Shown one piece after another: positions 8,528-19,899 of a stretch of 64,000 nt of DNA. Every line of letters begins with the position of its first letter. Position 1 is the first letter of the stretch. A program made the position numbers and the translations under genes. This stretch comes from Oxyura jamaicensis (lineage: Eukaryota > Chordata > Aves > Anseriformes > Anatidae): the NCBI RefSeq assembly GCF_011077185.1, contig NC_048896.1, positions 10,082,505 to 10,146,504 on the forward strand, written 5' to 3'. Below the pieces are notes generated by a model that ran no database searches, was not told where the DNA came from, and worked only from the letters and a program-made list of their open reading frames with translations.

Positions 8528-11500
8528 ATGGCCCCGTGCTGCGCGCTGAGCCTGGTGCGTCGGTGCCTTCGCCAGCTGCTGAGCACGCAGTGTGCGCTCC
8601 TGAGCGGCCTGCCCGGGCGGGACTGCAGCCTGCTGACAGAGAAGAGAGCAGAAAAGCGGAAAAAGAGAAATGCTGGAGAGGGCTGCGGCCTGCCAGGCTC
8701 CTCCTGGGAAGAGAGGTACGGCTAGTCTGTTTGGTACAGTTCTGAAGAGCAGCTGGAGCTGGGGAAATCCCGCTCCAAAAGCAGCTCCAAAAAATCCCAG
8801 TAAGGAGTAACAGCAGCTTCCCCGGCTGTGGGGTGAGTTTGCATGAGCTCAGTGAGTGGGAAGTAGTTGGATATTTACAATAGTTTGGGTTATACCCACC
8901 TCACCCTGTGTTCTCCGATTTCCTTTAAAAAGCAGATTTGACATGTTTTAGTCTTGCTTGCCTTGCTTTAGGTATAAGCAGTGATGAGTTCCAAGGCTTA
9001 TTCCTGAACCCCCACTGGAGGGGCTGTAATTCCCTTGGTACTGCACAGAAACCACATTTTACTGTGGTGATTGCAGTGTAGCACAGCGCTAGATGTAACG
9101 GTGGCTGGAAACGTGAGCAGGCAGGTGATGCGGGATGGAGGCATCAAATGATGAGAAAAGTGTCTTGCCCTTCTAGGGGAAACCTCCAGGGAGACGGAGC
9201 TGTTCCTGGCCCTGTCCTCTCAAGGGGACTCAGAAGGACACCGGGGTTACTCAGGACACCCAGGCACTGCTGGCCAGCCTTCTGCCCCAGGCTCGGCGTG
9301 TCCTGTGTTTGCGGTTCCTGGGTCCTTCCAGCAACAAGTGCTCTGCTCAGGGAGTTTGGGTGGCCACAGCCAGCTCTGGTGCACAGCCCGTACCAGAACG
9401 CTCCTGCCCATGTCCGGCAGGCACGCTGTGCCATAAGGAATGTCTCGTAGCACGCAGACACGAGCCTGGTTGTATCAGGAGGCGAGTCGCTCTGGGCACG
9501 AGCACTGTGCTGTGTTTTCCAGGTTAGCAGACGCAGCAACTCCACTGTGGAGACTTCCCTACCAGGAGCAGCTGCAGGTAAGATGTGCTCATGTGGACTT
9601 TGTTGTGTTGCCCAAGCTGTCCCTTCCACCCCCTTGAGCAAATGCCCCCAGGATCCATCCCTTAGTGCTGCAGCCAGTTCCAACCCTATTTACTGCTGCT
9701 TTCCTTCTGGAGTTATTCTGAAGGACAAAAGCTGCTCTGTGGTTCTATGTGGGTGGTGTACGTGATAAGGAGCAGCACAGGGGGTGTGTACTTACACAGT
9801 GATCCTGTCCAGCGCAGGACAGCTGGGTAACTGGGGCTTCGGGGCCTCTTGGTTCCTTTGGACCAAGAGCTTCAGACCTGTGCTTGGTGACTCAGCTCTT
9901 CCTCTTTTTCTCTATTGCTCTGGAGTGTACAGCATGATGAGACGGGCAGAGTTCCTCTAGGGCTGTGTCTCATTACAGCATTCACTCCTGCCTCGCGCTG
10001 GCTGGGTGAGGAACAGCTGCCCGCTGCTGTGTGGTCCTGTGAGAGTGTTTCTGGCTTAGCACTCCTCTGCAGGTCAAGTACGAAAACCAGAGGAAGGTTT
10101 TACAGACACTGACATCGCGTCTGCAGGAGCTGGGTGTAGATGTGCAGAAGCCTGGTGAACTCTGCTGTGCTCTCCGTCCTGTAGTCCCTTCAGTGAGTAT
10201 CTTGTGGGAATCCCGTCAGCTCTGAACCCCCAGCAGTCCCTCGCTTGGCTCCCAAAGGCTCTTGGTGGGGATTAGTTGGTTCTAGAGAAACTCCCCAAGG
10301 CAGTCTCTGTGGCCCTTACTAGTTTCTGCTTTTCTGACTGCCAGAGAATGAAACAAACCCAGTGCTTAGGGACCCTTCTTCATGTCATAGCCCTCCCTGA
10401 TAAACCTTTCATTGTTAGAGAGCATTTTCTTCCCAAGGTACAGTTTTGGGGTCTCATGCACACGCTGGGTTAATGTGCTTTCCACATTTGTGTGTATCTT
10501 CCTGTGTTACCAACAGAGCATCCAGACTGGGTTTTGGCTTTCCTCCCTTACTTTTTTTCCTCTAATACAAGGCTCTATTTTTCCTTTTCTCCCTTAGCCC
10601 ACCATTAATGGCTACCGAAACAAATCTACTTTCTCTGTAAACCAAGGACCTGATGGAAACCCCAAAACTGTGGGATTGTACGTGGGAACTGGCAGAGGTC
10701 AGTGCAGGACAAGGAACTGGCTGGAGAACCATTGCGGTGTGCTGGGTCCGTGGGCAGTGCTCTGCTGGAACAGCTCCCACCTGAGCTGTGCAGCAAAGTG
10801 CCTGAATCCCATGGGATGCCAGCAGAAACACCATTAAGTCTGGGGCAGCAATTTTAAAGCCTCAGTTCATTAACTTCTTAATAAATGCCAGTTTGTAATT
10901 TACTAAATACAGCAGTAAACAAAGCAGCTCTGGTAGCAGCCCCTTGGAGATTTATCTTCTTTTTAATTATGCCGTTCCTGCATTTTCAGCATGCTCCAGG
11001 AGCCTGTGCTGACCAGGGAGGGAGTGGGTGTTCGTGCGCTTCTACAGGCAGCAGAGCAATGCACGAGCGCTTGGGAACGCGTGAGGCAGTTGGGGTTTGT
11101 GCAGTGCACACGTTGCTCTGTTCCTGCTCCCTTTGTTTAAGAGCAGTGCAGTGACTCTGAGAGTTGCTAGAGGACACTTAAAAAAACAAACAAACAAAAA
11201 ACTGTCTGAGTTCCAACCTCTTTGTTAAAGTTAGTGACAGGAATCGTTGGCAAGGGAATTCTGACAGGTCCCACAGAATGCAGTTACCTGGAATATCACG
11301 GGGCCAATGGGGCACCTCAATACCTTTTTTCTTCTTTCTTTTTATTTTTTCGCACAATGGGACAAGTCAGAGGAATGACGTTACTACAGCTTATCATGTC
11401 AGGTGCCACACTGATTTACTGTACCCTGAAACAAAACAAATGCCTGTCTCTCTTTCCAGCAAGAAATATTGTCTGTGTGAGAGCTGACCACGTGAAGAAT

Positions 11501-14500
11501 GTGCCCCCAAAACACAAGCAAGTAGCCCAGGTATATTAAAAAAAAAAAAGTCCTGTCTGTCTCTTGACTGGGGAATAGAAAGAGTGCCATAACTCTTCTT
11601 TGGGAGAACATCATATTTGTAGTTATGCTGGGTTTTCAAGCCCGTTTTGATGTTCTGAAGATTTTCAGGCCTGACTCTGGCTGATGGACTGGTATTTTTT
11701 AAAACTTAATGTTGGAACCTCAAAACTGTCCCCAAGGGTGAAGTTAATGGTTAAGTGCTAATTAATTCCTGCAAATCTATTAAAACACACAAAAATCACA
11801 ACGTTAAATGATCAAAATATCTTTTCCAGAACTTGGAAAGAGCTTTTACTGCCTATTTAAATGAAATAGGAAAAAAAAGGATGATGCTGGGGGAACAGTC
11901 GTCTGTTTGGGGTGCACAGCAACATGCTAAGATGAGGGCAGTCTTCCTTACTGTACTCTGGGCTTCCTCTCCCCTCCTCTCAGTGCTATGAGGAGTTCAT
12001 CCGTCAGTCCCCCCTGGACTCTTGCATTCTCTTCCACGAAGGCGGACACTGGCGGGAGCTCGTGGTACGCACCACCAGCCACGGCCACACCATGGCGATC
12101 GTCACCTTCCACCCCCAGGAGCTGGGCCAGGTGAGTGTGCGGAGGGCAGGCCCCTTGAACAAGCACCTTGGGTGTCTGGTCCTGTCAAGTGCCTGACTGG
12201 AGATGTCAGTGAAGTGCAGCCTTTCACAGAGATGACTTCAAAGTCCTGTGGCTTAGAAGCCAGCTAACCCTGGCTCACTTCACATGCATAAAAAGCTAAT
12301 GCAAGGCAGTTTTGTATTCACAGGCCCCTGGACAGATCTGATACTGAGCGAGAGAAGTCAGTGTCAGAGTCCTCCAGCTGACAGGGCGTACAGCACAAAG
12401 GAAATAATTGTAATACCTGTCTAAGATCCCTAAAACCCCAGTTCAGCCTTGTGCAGGGTTATGGTGCCAGGCTATTGGGAGCTTGCTGGGTGTATTGCTA
12501 GGGAAAAGTGCCCGATCAGATTACCCAAACACTCAGCTTTTCCTTTCTCTCTCTTGACAGGAGGCTCTGGCTACTCAGAAAGCATTGCTTAAGGAGTTCT
12601 TCACTTCTGGACCTGGAGCAGGATGTGCCTTGACTTCACTTTACTTCCAAGAGAGGTATATGTGCTGACGCTTGTAAAAACTGCAGTGCACTGTGGTGTG
12701 GGGGAAAGGCCAGGGGGAAGACTGAAAACAAAGCTTTTTCCTTTTCCTCACCTCTCTCTGATGAAACTCAGGTTGCTTCAAGAGAATGACAGATGTTTGG
12801 ATGTCTCTTGCAGACGTGATTTTGAGGTAGTCACACATGGTCTTTATCCTGAAGCTTCTGAAATACTTTAATACACTATGGTTCTACCTCATGGGAATTT
12901 AGAGCCTGGGAAACTACAGGAGAAAACTAAAGTGACTTTCCCAGGACAGTAAATCATGTTAGCAGCAAAAGTGGGAATATATTCTAGGGCTACTGCCTTA
13001 TACTATGTCATTTTAATCCTATTATTCTAGGTTGTTCAAGTTACAGATTCCTTACAAAGAATCAAAATTCTTTCCATGTGCTTACAATGCTCATTTGAAA
13101 TAAAAGCAGGCAAGCACACTGGGAATGCCAGTGGCAGCTACCTCTTTGCAAACACCGCCTCCTTTTGCAAACACCGCCTCCTAACAAGGACTTTGTTTTA
13201 TACCTTCTTCCAGCACCATGACGCGCTGTTCCCATGAGCAGTCACCCTTCCAGCTCCTTTATGGAGAGCCACACATCTTTGAAGATTTGCTCGGCCTGAA
13301 ATTTCGCATCTCTCCGGATGCCTTTTTCCAAGTGAACACGAGTGGAGCAGAAACTCTGTACCGGGCAGTCGGGGAGCTGAGTCAGGCTGACAGAGACACC
13401 GTCCTCCTTGATGTCTGCTGCGGGACAGGTGAGCAGCGGCCATGCAAGCCAGGCTCTGACAGGGCTGGCATTTTGCATGCTGAAAACTATCCCTGCTGTA
13501 CAAATGCTCGTTTTTATGCATGGAAATACAGATTGTTTTTGTATCCCTGATTTCCAGGCACGATTGGTCTCTCTCTGGCTCACCATGTGTCCAAGGTTAT
13601 TGGTATCGAGATAGTGGAGAAGGCAATAGAGGATGCCAGGTGGAATGCAGCATTTAATGGTGAGTTCAAGCTTGCTGTTGCAGAAAGTTTCAAACTAACT
13701 GCTGAAAAAACTGAAGGAAAATTGAGGGGAGGGTTCTGAACAACCCCATCCACTCAGCAAAGAGTGGTACATCATGTTAGAACTAACGGCTGAGGCTGTT
13801 CTTAGTTCACGTTTGCTTTTTGCTTCACAGGAATTTCCAACTGTGAGTTTCACAGTGGGAAGGCAGAGGCTGTGTTACCACAACTGCTGTCCTCATGGGA
13901 AGATACCCGACCCCTTGTTGCTGTGGTGAACCCATCCCGAGCTGGGATCCGTAAGAATATGCCATTTATTTTAATCTTGAAAAGAGAGTTTTAAACAAGT
14001 TGTGTGAGAACTGTTATGCTGGCTCCAAGCCCTCTGCTTAGTTTGTCTCACGTTGCTCACGTTGCTGACAGCAGGCAGAACCAGCAGTCTCAGAAGGGGT
14101 AAGAAATCCCGCAGTCAGCAAACCTGGCCTCAGTGCTGCACCGCACCAGGCTCCCTGTGCGCTTGGGGAGAGAGTCTGGCCTTTCACAAGGCAGCAAGGC
14201 CAGCTCTCCTGCTCGTTGTATGTGCTGTGCTCCAGCCCTCCACACATCTTAGTGGCCTCTGCAGGGCTTGTGCCGGTGTGTACTGGGAAGTCCCAAACTG
14301 GACCTAGCGACCAGATGCTGTCTCACAAGCGTGTGGAAGGTTTTTTGTGCCTCTGTCTGACTGAGTGAGAATTGTTCCTCTGATTTCTGGCAGAATTAAG
14401 GATGAGAGAGAACTTCTCCCACTGCTCTACCCTGCCAGAATCAGCTGAGGCATTAGCAGTGTGGATCGCATCCCCAGCCTACTAAGACCTTGTGTCTGAG

Positions 14501-15704
14501 ACAGGACATGGCAAAATGCATAGATTCTCTTTTTCCCTGTTCGATTCTATGATGCTTGCTCAGTAAGAGAATTCGCTGAGGTGTAGATCACTGGGAAAGC
14601 GTGATGTCTTTTCTTGCAGATTACAGGGTCGTGCGAGCCATCCGAAACTGCAAGGCCATCCGAAGGCTGCTCTACATCTCCTGCAAGCCAGAGGGCGAAG
14701 CCACAAGGAATTTTCTTGAGTGAGCACCTTCCTCTCTTCCTTTCCACTGATACTGGTGACAGGCACTATTGTGTGCCCTGAGGACAAGGACAAATAACTG
14801 GCCTTAGCTCAGGAAAGTTTTTGTTGTGACTGAATTTCACTGGGTTACTTCTGCAGGTGGGATCCAGGTCTAGTCAGTGCATGACCAGAGGTGGTTCATG
14901 CTTCTGTTCTACCTTGGGTATACCTGCCAGCTGCACTCACTGGCTTGAGACAGGGTATTCCTTGGGCTTTATGAGCCAGCAGGATGCTTTTGTGCATCGT
15001 TAAGGGGTAGAAAATAATGCTGTTACAACACATCTGTGTTGTGCACAACCCCTCCCCGACAAAACAGTGTGTCAGGGTGTGGGATACTGAGTCCCCTGGG
15101 TTCACTGCTGAAAGGCGGGCCCCTACCCAGCAAGCAAAGTCTGGTATTGGGATTAGTAGTCACCTGCTTAACTAGGTGTTATCCTAGTTAACTAGGTGTT
15201 AACCACCTAGTTAAGAGCTTATCTGGGCAAGCCTGCTTGGAGATGATAACAGGTAACCCGATCAAGGCAGGTGCAAAATTGAGGATTATTTCCTAATGGT
15301 ATTAAATATCTTTTTAGCCTGGAGGGCTTGAGAGAATCAAAGCCTTAAGCCTGCCCACTGACCCTTCAGCTTGCCCACAGTGTTTCCAGGGCTGGTTTGT
15401 GATTCCTTATAGATGGTTCTAGATCTCAGTCAGCGTCATCTGCAGATTCTGATGGATGCTAGCCAAACAAAAGATAGCTCCTTAATGCATCCTCTGTGCT
15501 ATTGTGCTGATGGTGACAGAGGGAAGGCTACTGTTACTGGTCCGAAGGATGCCCTTCAAACACTTTGCTTTCTACAGGCTGTGCTGTCCCCCTGACCCAG
15601 GGAAGAAGCTGGTAGGAGAGCCGTTTGCCCCTGTGTTGGCCATACCTTTTGACCTGTTTCCTCATACTGCTCACTGTGAGCTGGTGCTGCTGTTCTCCCG
15701 CTGA
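8528..15704 (+). CDS. TRMT2B: TRMT2B, mitochondrial tRNA/rRNA uracil-5 methyltransferase
   Basis: The product is an SAM-dependent enzyme of the TrmA family; the human protein makes m5U in mitochondrial tRNAs and 12S rRNA. Twelve coding exons join in phase: 8528-8715, 9523-9577, 10073-10192, 10598-10697, 11460-11530, 11984-12130, 12561-12655, 13214-13428, 13558-13659, 13831-13950, 14620-14719, 15578-15704. They give 479 codons, against 504 residues in human. The basic N-terminus (LVRRCLRQLL) suits a mitochondrial presequence. Landmarks are NGYRNKSTFSVNQGPDGNPK, FHEGGHWREL, RISPDAFFQVN, SAM motif I LLDVCCGTGTIG (about 323-334), NPSRAG (398-403, the DPPRAG position of bacterial TrmA) and YISCKPEG with the predicted nucleophile Cys426. 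The start is the first ATG after an in-frame TAG at 8350, in strong context (CCGCCATGG). All introns are GT-AG. The rest of the span is intronic, with two small repeats listed separately. Confidence 0.95.
13145..13181. repeat. short tandem duplication, TRMT2B intron
   Basis: TTTGCAAACACCGCCTCC occurs at 13145-13162 and again at 13164-13181, one T apart, about 30 bases upstream of the exon that starts at 13214. It looks like a simple replication-slippage duplication. Confidence 0.8.
15168..15214. repeat. 20-bp tandem duplication ending in a perfect hairpin
   Basis: TTAACTAGGTGTTA is found at 15168-15181 and 15188-15201. The second copy is followed by its inverse, forming 11-bp perfect arms TTAACTAGGTG (15188-15198) and CACCTAGTTAA (15204-15214) around a 5-base loop. 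It lies in the last TRMT2B intron (14720-15577). Confidence 0.8.
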
Positions 15705-15809
15705 CAAGGAGGCAGGTATGCAAGCTCTGAAGCTTGGGAAGAAACCTGCTAATGTCCTTAAGGCTGGAGTGGATGTAGTTATGATTTTATTTTTATACAA
15801 CTTTGAAGA

Positions 15810-15815
15810 AATAAA
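15810..15815 (+). terminator. poly(A) signal, TRMT2B
   Basis: AATAAA lies 106 bases after the TRMT2B stop codon and is followed by a T-rich stretch (ATTTTCTTTTTGCTC). This implies a short 3' UTR. Confidence 0.7.
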
Positions 15816-15829
15816 TTATTTTCTTTTTG

Positions 15830-16829
15830 CTCTTAAGTTGCCTAACTTTGCTGTTCTGTATGGAAGCACTCAGATTTCCGGGGTGAAAAGGTTGTCTGTA
15901 GCATTTCATCAGCCTTCCCTCCCCTTCAAGCTTTTCTGGGATGCTGATTAAATCTTTGTGCTTTGCTGGGAGACTGACTGTGGTGGGGATGGGGGGATAT
16001 TTCCTGCATGAACTTCCAGTAGCAGTACTGAATCCCTGTCAGCCACATGCTAAGTTGGAGATATTTCTATAAAATGAAATGGAAAAAAAAGAGATTTCAG
16101 TGTCTCTTCTTCCACAGCCACCTTCCCCATCCCTGCTAACACTTGCTGATACCTAAATATGAATGGTCCTGTAAAAAAAGAGTCAGCAATAAGTTTTCTC
16201 ATCAGGTTGCTCTATGATAGATAAATAAGTAAATAATATAAGGTATATTTTTATGTCATGCTATTCTCATTGGCTGGCAAGCTATAAACCGCAGTGCTGC
16301 ATGAAATTCTCTCCAGGTTTGCAAAAGATGAAGCTGCTGCAAGCTGGAGGTAGGTCTTGGTCAGCAGAGTTCCTTATTTTGTGAACTCCGGAACTTCATG
16401 TTGCTTTAGGGGCTTTATTTTTTTTTTTAACCTTTATGTTGTATTGAAGTTCTGCTCACTAAAGGTGAACAAAGGGGCCGGACTCCTGAGCAAACAGGGA
16501 GAGCTGCCTGTCCTTAAGTGCTCTAGCCTCATGCATTTTTCACAGACTCCTAACTCGGGTGCTAAGAAGCCCCAAGCTTGGAGCAAGGCCAGCCGCCACC
16601 CGTCAGTTCTCAGGCCCTGGGGGCTCAAAGCCCGTGGGGCTGGGATGTGGGGGGCTTGTTGCTACAGAGGGGTGCCGCACCAGGGAGGGAGGCGAGGGGG
16701 AGATTCCTGAGGGGCACGGGAAGCCTCACCCTTCTACTGCCCTGTGAGCCTCCCGTTCTGAGCTACGGGGGGTGCAGCTTCCCAGGATTTTGTAGGATCA
16801 CACCTGGACGGATCTGTGCCAAGCCCGGC
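15830..16829. other. TRMT2B-TMEM35A intergenic spacer
   Basis: AT-rich in its first half, with an A/T-rich stretch near 16205-16255, then GC-rich as it enters the TMEM35A CpG island. No gene, RNA or recognisable mobile element is seen. Confidence 0.5.
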
Positions 16830-17097
16830 CCTGCTTTTACCCGAAGGAGAGGACCCACGGGAGGGGGAAGAGCCGAAGGCTTTGCAGCAGGGGCTGAGGC
16901 CGGGCAGGCGCTAGGACCCGGCGGTGCTGGGCGGAGGAGGCCGCGTCCTCCCGGCTGTCACCGGCGCTGCCTCCGCAGCCTTCATCCCCCTCCTCCTCCT
17001 CCTCCTCCTCTCCCTCCATGGTCACCCGCTGCCTCCCTCCCGGGCCGGCAGCCGGAGCCAGGAGGCCGCTCTGAGGGGCCGCGTTGCCGGCGGCTCC
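16830..17097 (+). promoter_or_regulatory. TMEM35A CpG-rich promoter and 5' UTR
   Basis: CpG-dense sequence precedes the TMEM35A ATG and includes a (CTC)n microsatellite at about 16988-17011. No TATA box is visible. The position fits the promoter and 5' UTR; the start site cannot be fixed from sequence. Confidence 0.45.
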
Positions 17098-19761
17098 ATG
17101 GCGTCCCCGCGGACCATCACCATCGTCGCCCTCTCGGTGGCCCTGGGGCTCTTCTTCGTCTTCATGGGGACCATCAAGCTGACCCCGCGCCTCAGCAGGG
17201 ACGCCTACAACGAGATGGTGAGGCCGGCGGGGGGGGGGGGAGGCAGCGGGGAGAAGCCTCCAGCCGCGGGGCTCGGGGCCGTGAGGTGCTTGGAGGGGCT
17301 CGGCCGGGGGAAGGTGCTGTCCTGAAGGCGCCCGTTATCCCCCTGGGAAGCCGAACACCAAGGGAACAACGCGGCCCTCCTGGCTCCCGTCAGCAGCAGG
17401 CAGCGAGGGATGCCGCGCCTTGCCCCCTCTGGTTTTCCTCCTGCCCCCCTCCACCCGTGTTATTTACCGCTGTGGTTCTCGGGCCCGTGAGGAACGGGGA
17501 TGGAAGTTTCCAGCACATTCTGTCCTCTCCCGCCGCTGCACCTGCCCGGCTGCTCTGCCTTGCTCTCAGATGGCATCGGGGTTGCGGTGACCATGGGGGT
17601 CTGGTGGGGGAGAACTGCCGCAAAATAAGCTGGGTGCGAGAGGTGAGGAGGGCAAAATGTCCAGAAAACAAAGCTCTTAAGCTTCTGCTATGTAAGCTAA
17701 AGCAAAAAGCCCTGAGACTCGAGGAGCACTGCAGAATCCTTGCTCTGTGTAACGCTTTGCGTCTCCGTGCTGTCTGCTCTGCCAAGAATCAGGCCTACAG
17801 GTAGGGGCGATTTCCATCTTTTATGGAGAAAAGCAGAGGCACAGCAACATCATTCTTAATACCTGATGTTGTACCGCGTCCACGGCTCGCTGGGTTTTTG
17901 TTTTCGCTGTGCTGCATACCAGGGTAGGCGGTAGCATAATGGAGACAGTGAGTGAAAGCCTGATCTTGCCAATCAATAAGTGTTATCTTGCCCCAAGCAA
18001 ACAGAGCGCCTCTGTTATCTACCCCCAGCACCAGACTTGCAGTGATTTCATTCAGCAAAAAGCATGCAGGCTACTTTGTCTATTAAAACACTTGGAATAC
18101 CAGAGTGCTCTAGAGCACGCTACTAGTACGTTTCTTTGTAAAGCTGTATCTTACACGGCTGGCTAAAACTGCTGCTTTGAGGAGAGCTTTTGTTCACTGA
18201 AGGTCTGAAGTGCATCCTTACAATGCATATACTTGGTGTAAGCATGTCGAGGGGTCTTTAGTAGCAAAAAAATGACAATGCTCTGTATTTTGACCACTTG
18301 TGAAATGTCATCAGCTTCTCTTAGAAGGAAGCAGCAAAATTTACAGAGAAGTGGGCAAGTTCTGTGTGCCTGTAATCCAGGTTTCCAGTATTACATGGGA
18401 AGTCAATCTGCAACCTGATTAGTGCCTGTGAGAGCAGAACGACTCCGGATGCGAGATTTGGTTTCCATTTCCCTCTCCTTGCTTAGGGAACGCAAGGGCA
18501 AGAATACCTGCAGAGATAATATGCTCAGGTGTGGATGGAAATAATTTCAGACGTTCCAGTAACTAGGAGCTTTATTAAAATATAAAAGGAAAGAGGAAAC
18601 ACTTGACTGAGAACGGAAAAACACTGCCGCCAAAAAACCCAAACCCACCTATACCTAATGCTCAATGCAAGAACTTGCATGTGTGTAAGGACAGGTTTTC
18701 TTCCCTGAAACAAGGAGGCACCTGTGTAAGGAGGCTGTCTTGCAACTTACACTGCTTCTAAATCCAGCATAAACCAGAGAGCAAGGATGTCAAATGTCTA
18801 CTTGCTTTTTCTGAGGAAAGAAAGGATCATAAGGGTACGTAAGAACAGGAGTAGGGTTCGTGAATCTCTGCTTTGATAATGATCTTTGATAATGGTCTCA
18901 TGCAATGATTGTACTGCGCATCAACCCCGGGGTATTCTAAATTGTTTTGAGATGGAAAGAGACTTCAGTTTCTACCTTCTGTGCCTTGGCTTTGCAAGGA
19001 CTAGGTGTGTTATTTAATTATAAAGGGCATGCTACTCAGAGAGGAACTTTATTATTATTATTTTAACAATGTGGTTCTGCATTGTTAAATTTTAGAGAGG
19101 AAAAGGTACACTTGATCCTAGCTCAAAAGATGGGAGCGAGGTTGCGGAATTGTCTTCCAGCTAGGAGACAATAGCTTGTAAAGGGGGATTGCAGGTGGAT
19201 GGTGTGTTAATCTCTCTCCAACAGCGGCTTTAGGAGTACAGCTTGGGTATCGTGCCAGAGGGGTCTGTGATGATTGAGGTGATCTTCATGACATACTGCA
19301 CGTTTATTGGTTTCAGTGAGTCCCCTTTGCCTTCTTGCATCGTGGTATTCTATGCTATTACTGCTTGATTTCAGAAACGAGCCTACAAAAGCTACGTGCG
19401 GGCCCTTCCCATGCTGAAGAAGATGGGAGTCAGCTCCATCCTTCTCCGCAAGAGCATTGGTGCCCTCGAAGTGGCATGTGGCATTGTCATGACACTGGTG
19501 CCTGGTCGCCCCAAAGACGTGGCCAACTTTCTGCTCCTCCTCCTCGTGCTGGCCGTGCTCTTCTTCCACCAGCTAGTGGGGGATCCACTCAAGCGTTACG
19601 CCCACGCCCTAGTCTTTGGGATCCTGCTTACCTGTCGGCTGCTGATCGCCCGCCAGCCTGAGGAGCAGCCCCCAGAGAAGAGGATCCTGTCGGTAAATGG
19701 GGATGAGCAGCCGCTCATCCATGAGGCGGCTCCCGAGAAAGGCAAAGTGAAGGTATCCTAG
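17098..19761 (+). CDS. TMEM35A: TMEM35A / NACHO, nicotinic acetylcholine receptor chaperone
   Basis: A small multi-pass endoplasmic-reticulum membrane protein. The mammalian orthologue (NACHO) promotes assembly of nicotinic acetylcholine receptors, notably alpha7. Two coding exons, 17098-17217 (40 codons) and 19375-19761, encode 168 residues; human has 167. The N-terminus MASPRTITIVALSVALGLFF starts the first membrane segment, followed by FMGTIKLTP. Exon 2 encodes KRAYKSYVRALPMLKKMG, ILLRKSIGALEVACGIVMTL, NFLLLLLVLAVLFFHQLVGD and KRYAHALVFGILLTCRLL, then a polar tail ending KGKVKVS. Identity to mammals looks nearly complete except in the tail (about residues 135-160). The ATG is in good context (CTCCATGG). 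Intron 1 (17218-19374) opens with a 12-base G run (17229-17240) and holds no recognised gene. Confidence 0.96.
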
Positions 19762-19878
19762 TTGAGTGCGTTTGAGGAATACGGACCCTCGAGGCAGCTC
19801 TCTCCAAAAGCACCCAGAAAATTTGGTGTTTTATTTTGTTTTGTTTTTATTTAACTATTTATATTTTTTGGCTGTCTA

Positions 19879-19884
19879 AATAAA
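19879..19884 (+). terminator. poly(A) signal, TMEM35A
   Basis: AATAAA lies 118 bases after the stop codon and is followed by T/G-rich sequence (GTTTCATGTGGGGTCTG). Another AATAAA near 20951 could serve a longer 3' UTR, but nothing else supports that. Confidence 0.65.
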
Positions 19885-19899
19885 GTTTCATGTGGGGTC

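Noticed and set aside
16578..17804. 408-codon plus-strand frame across the TMEM35A first exon
   Set aside because: It is out of frame with TMEM35A, is low-complexity Pro/Arg/Gly sequence, and runs through the splice donor.
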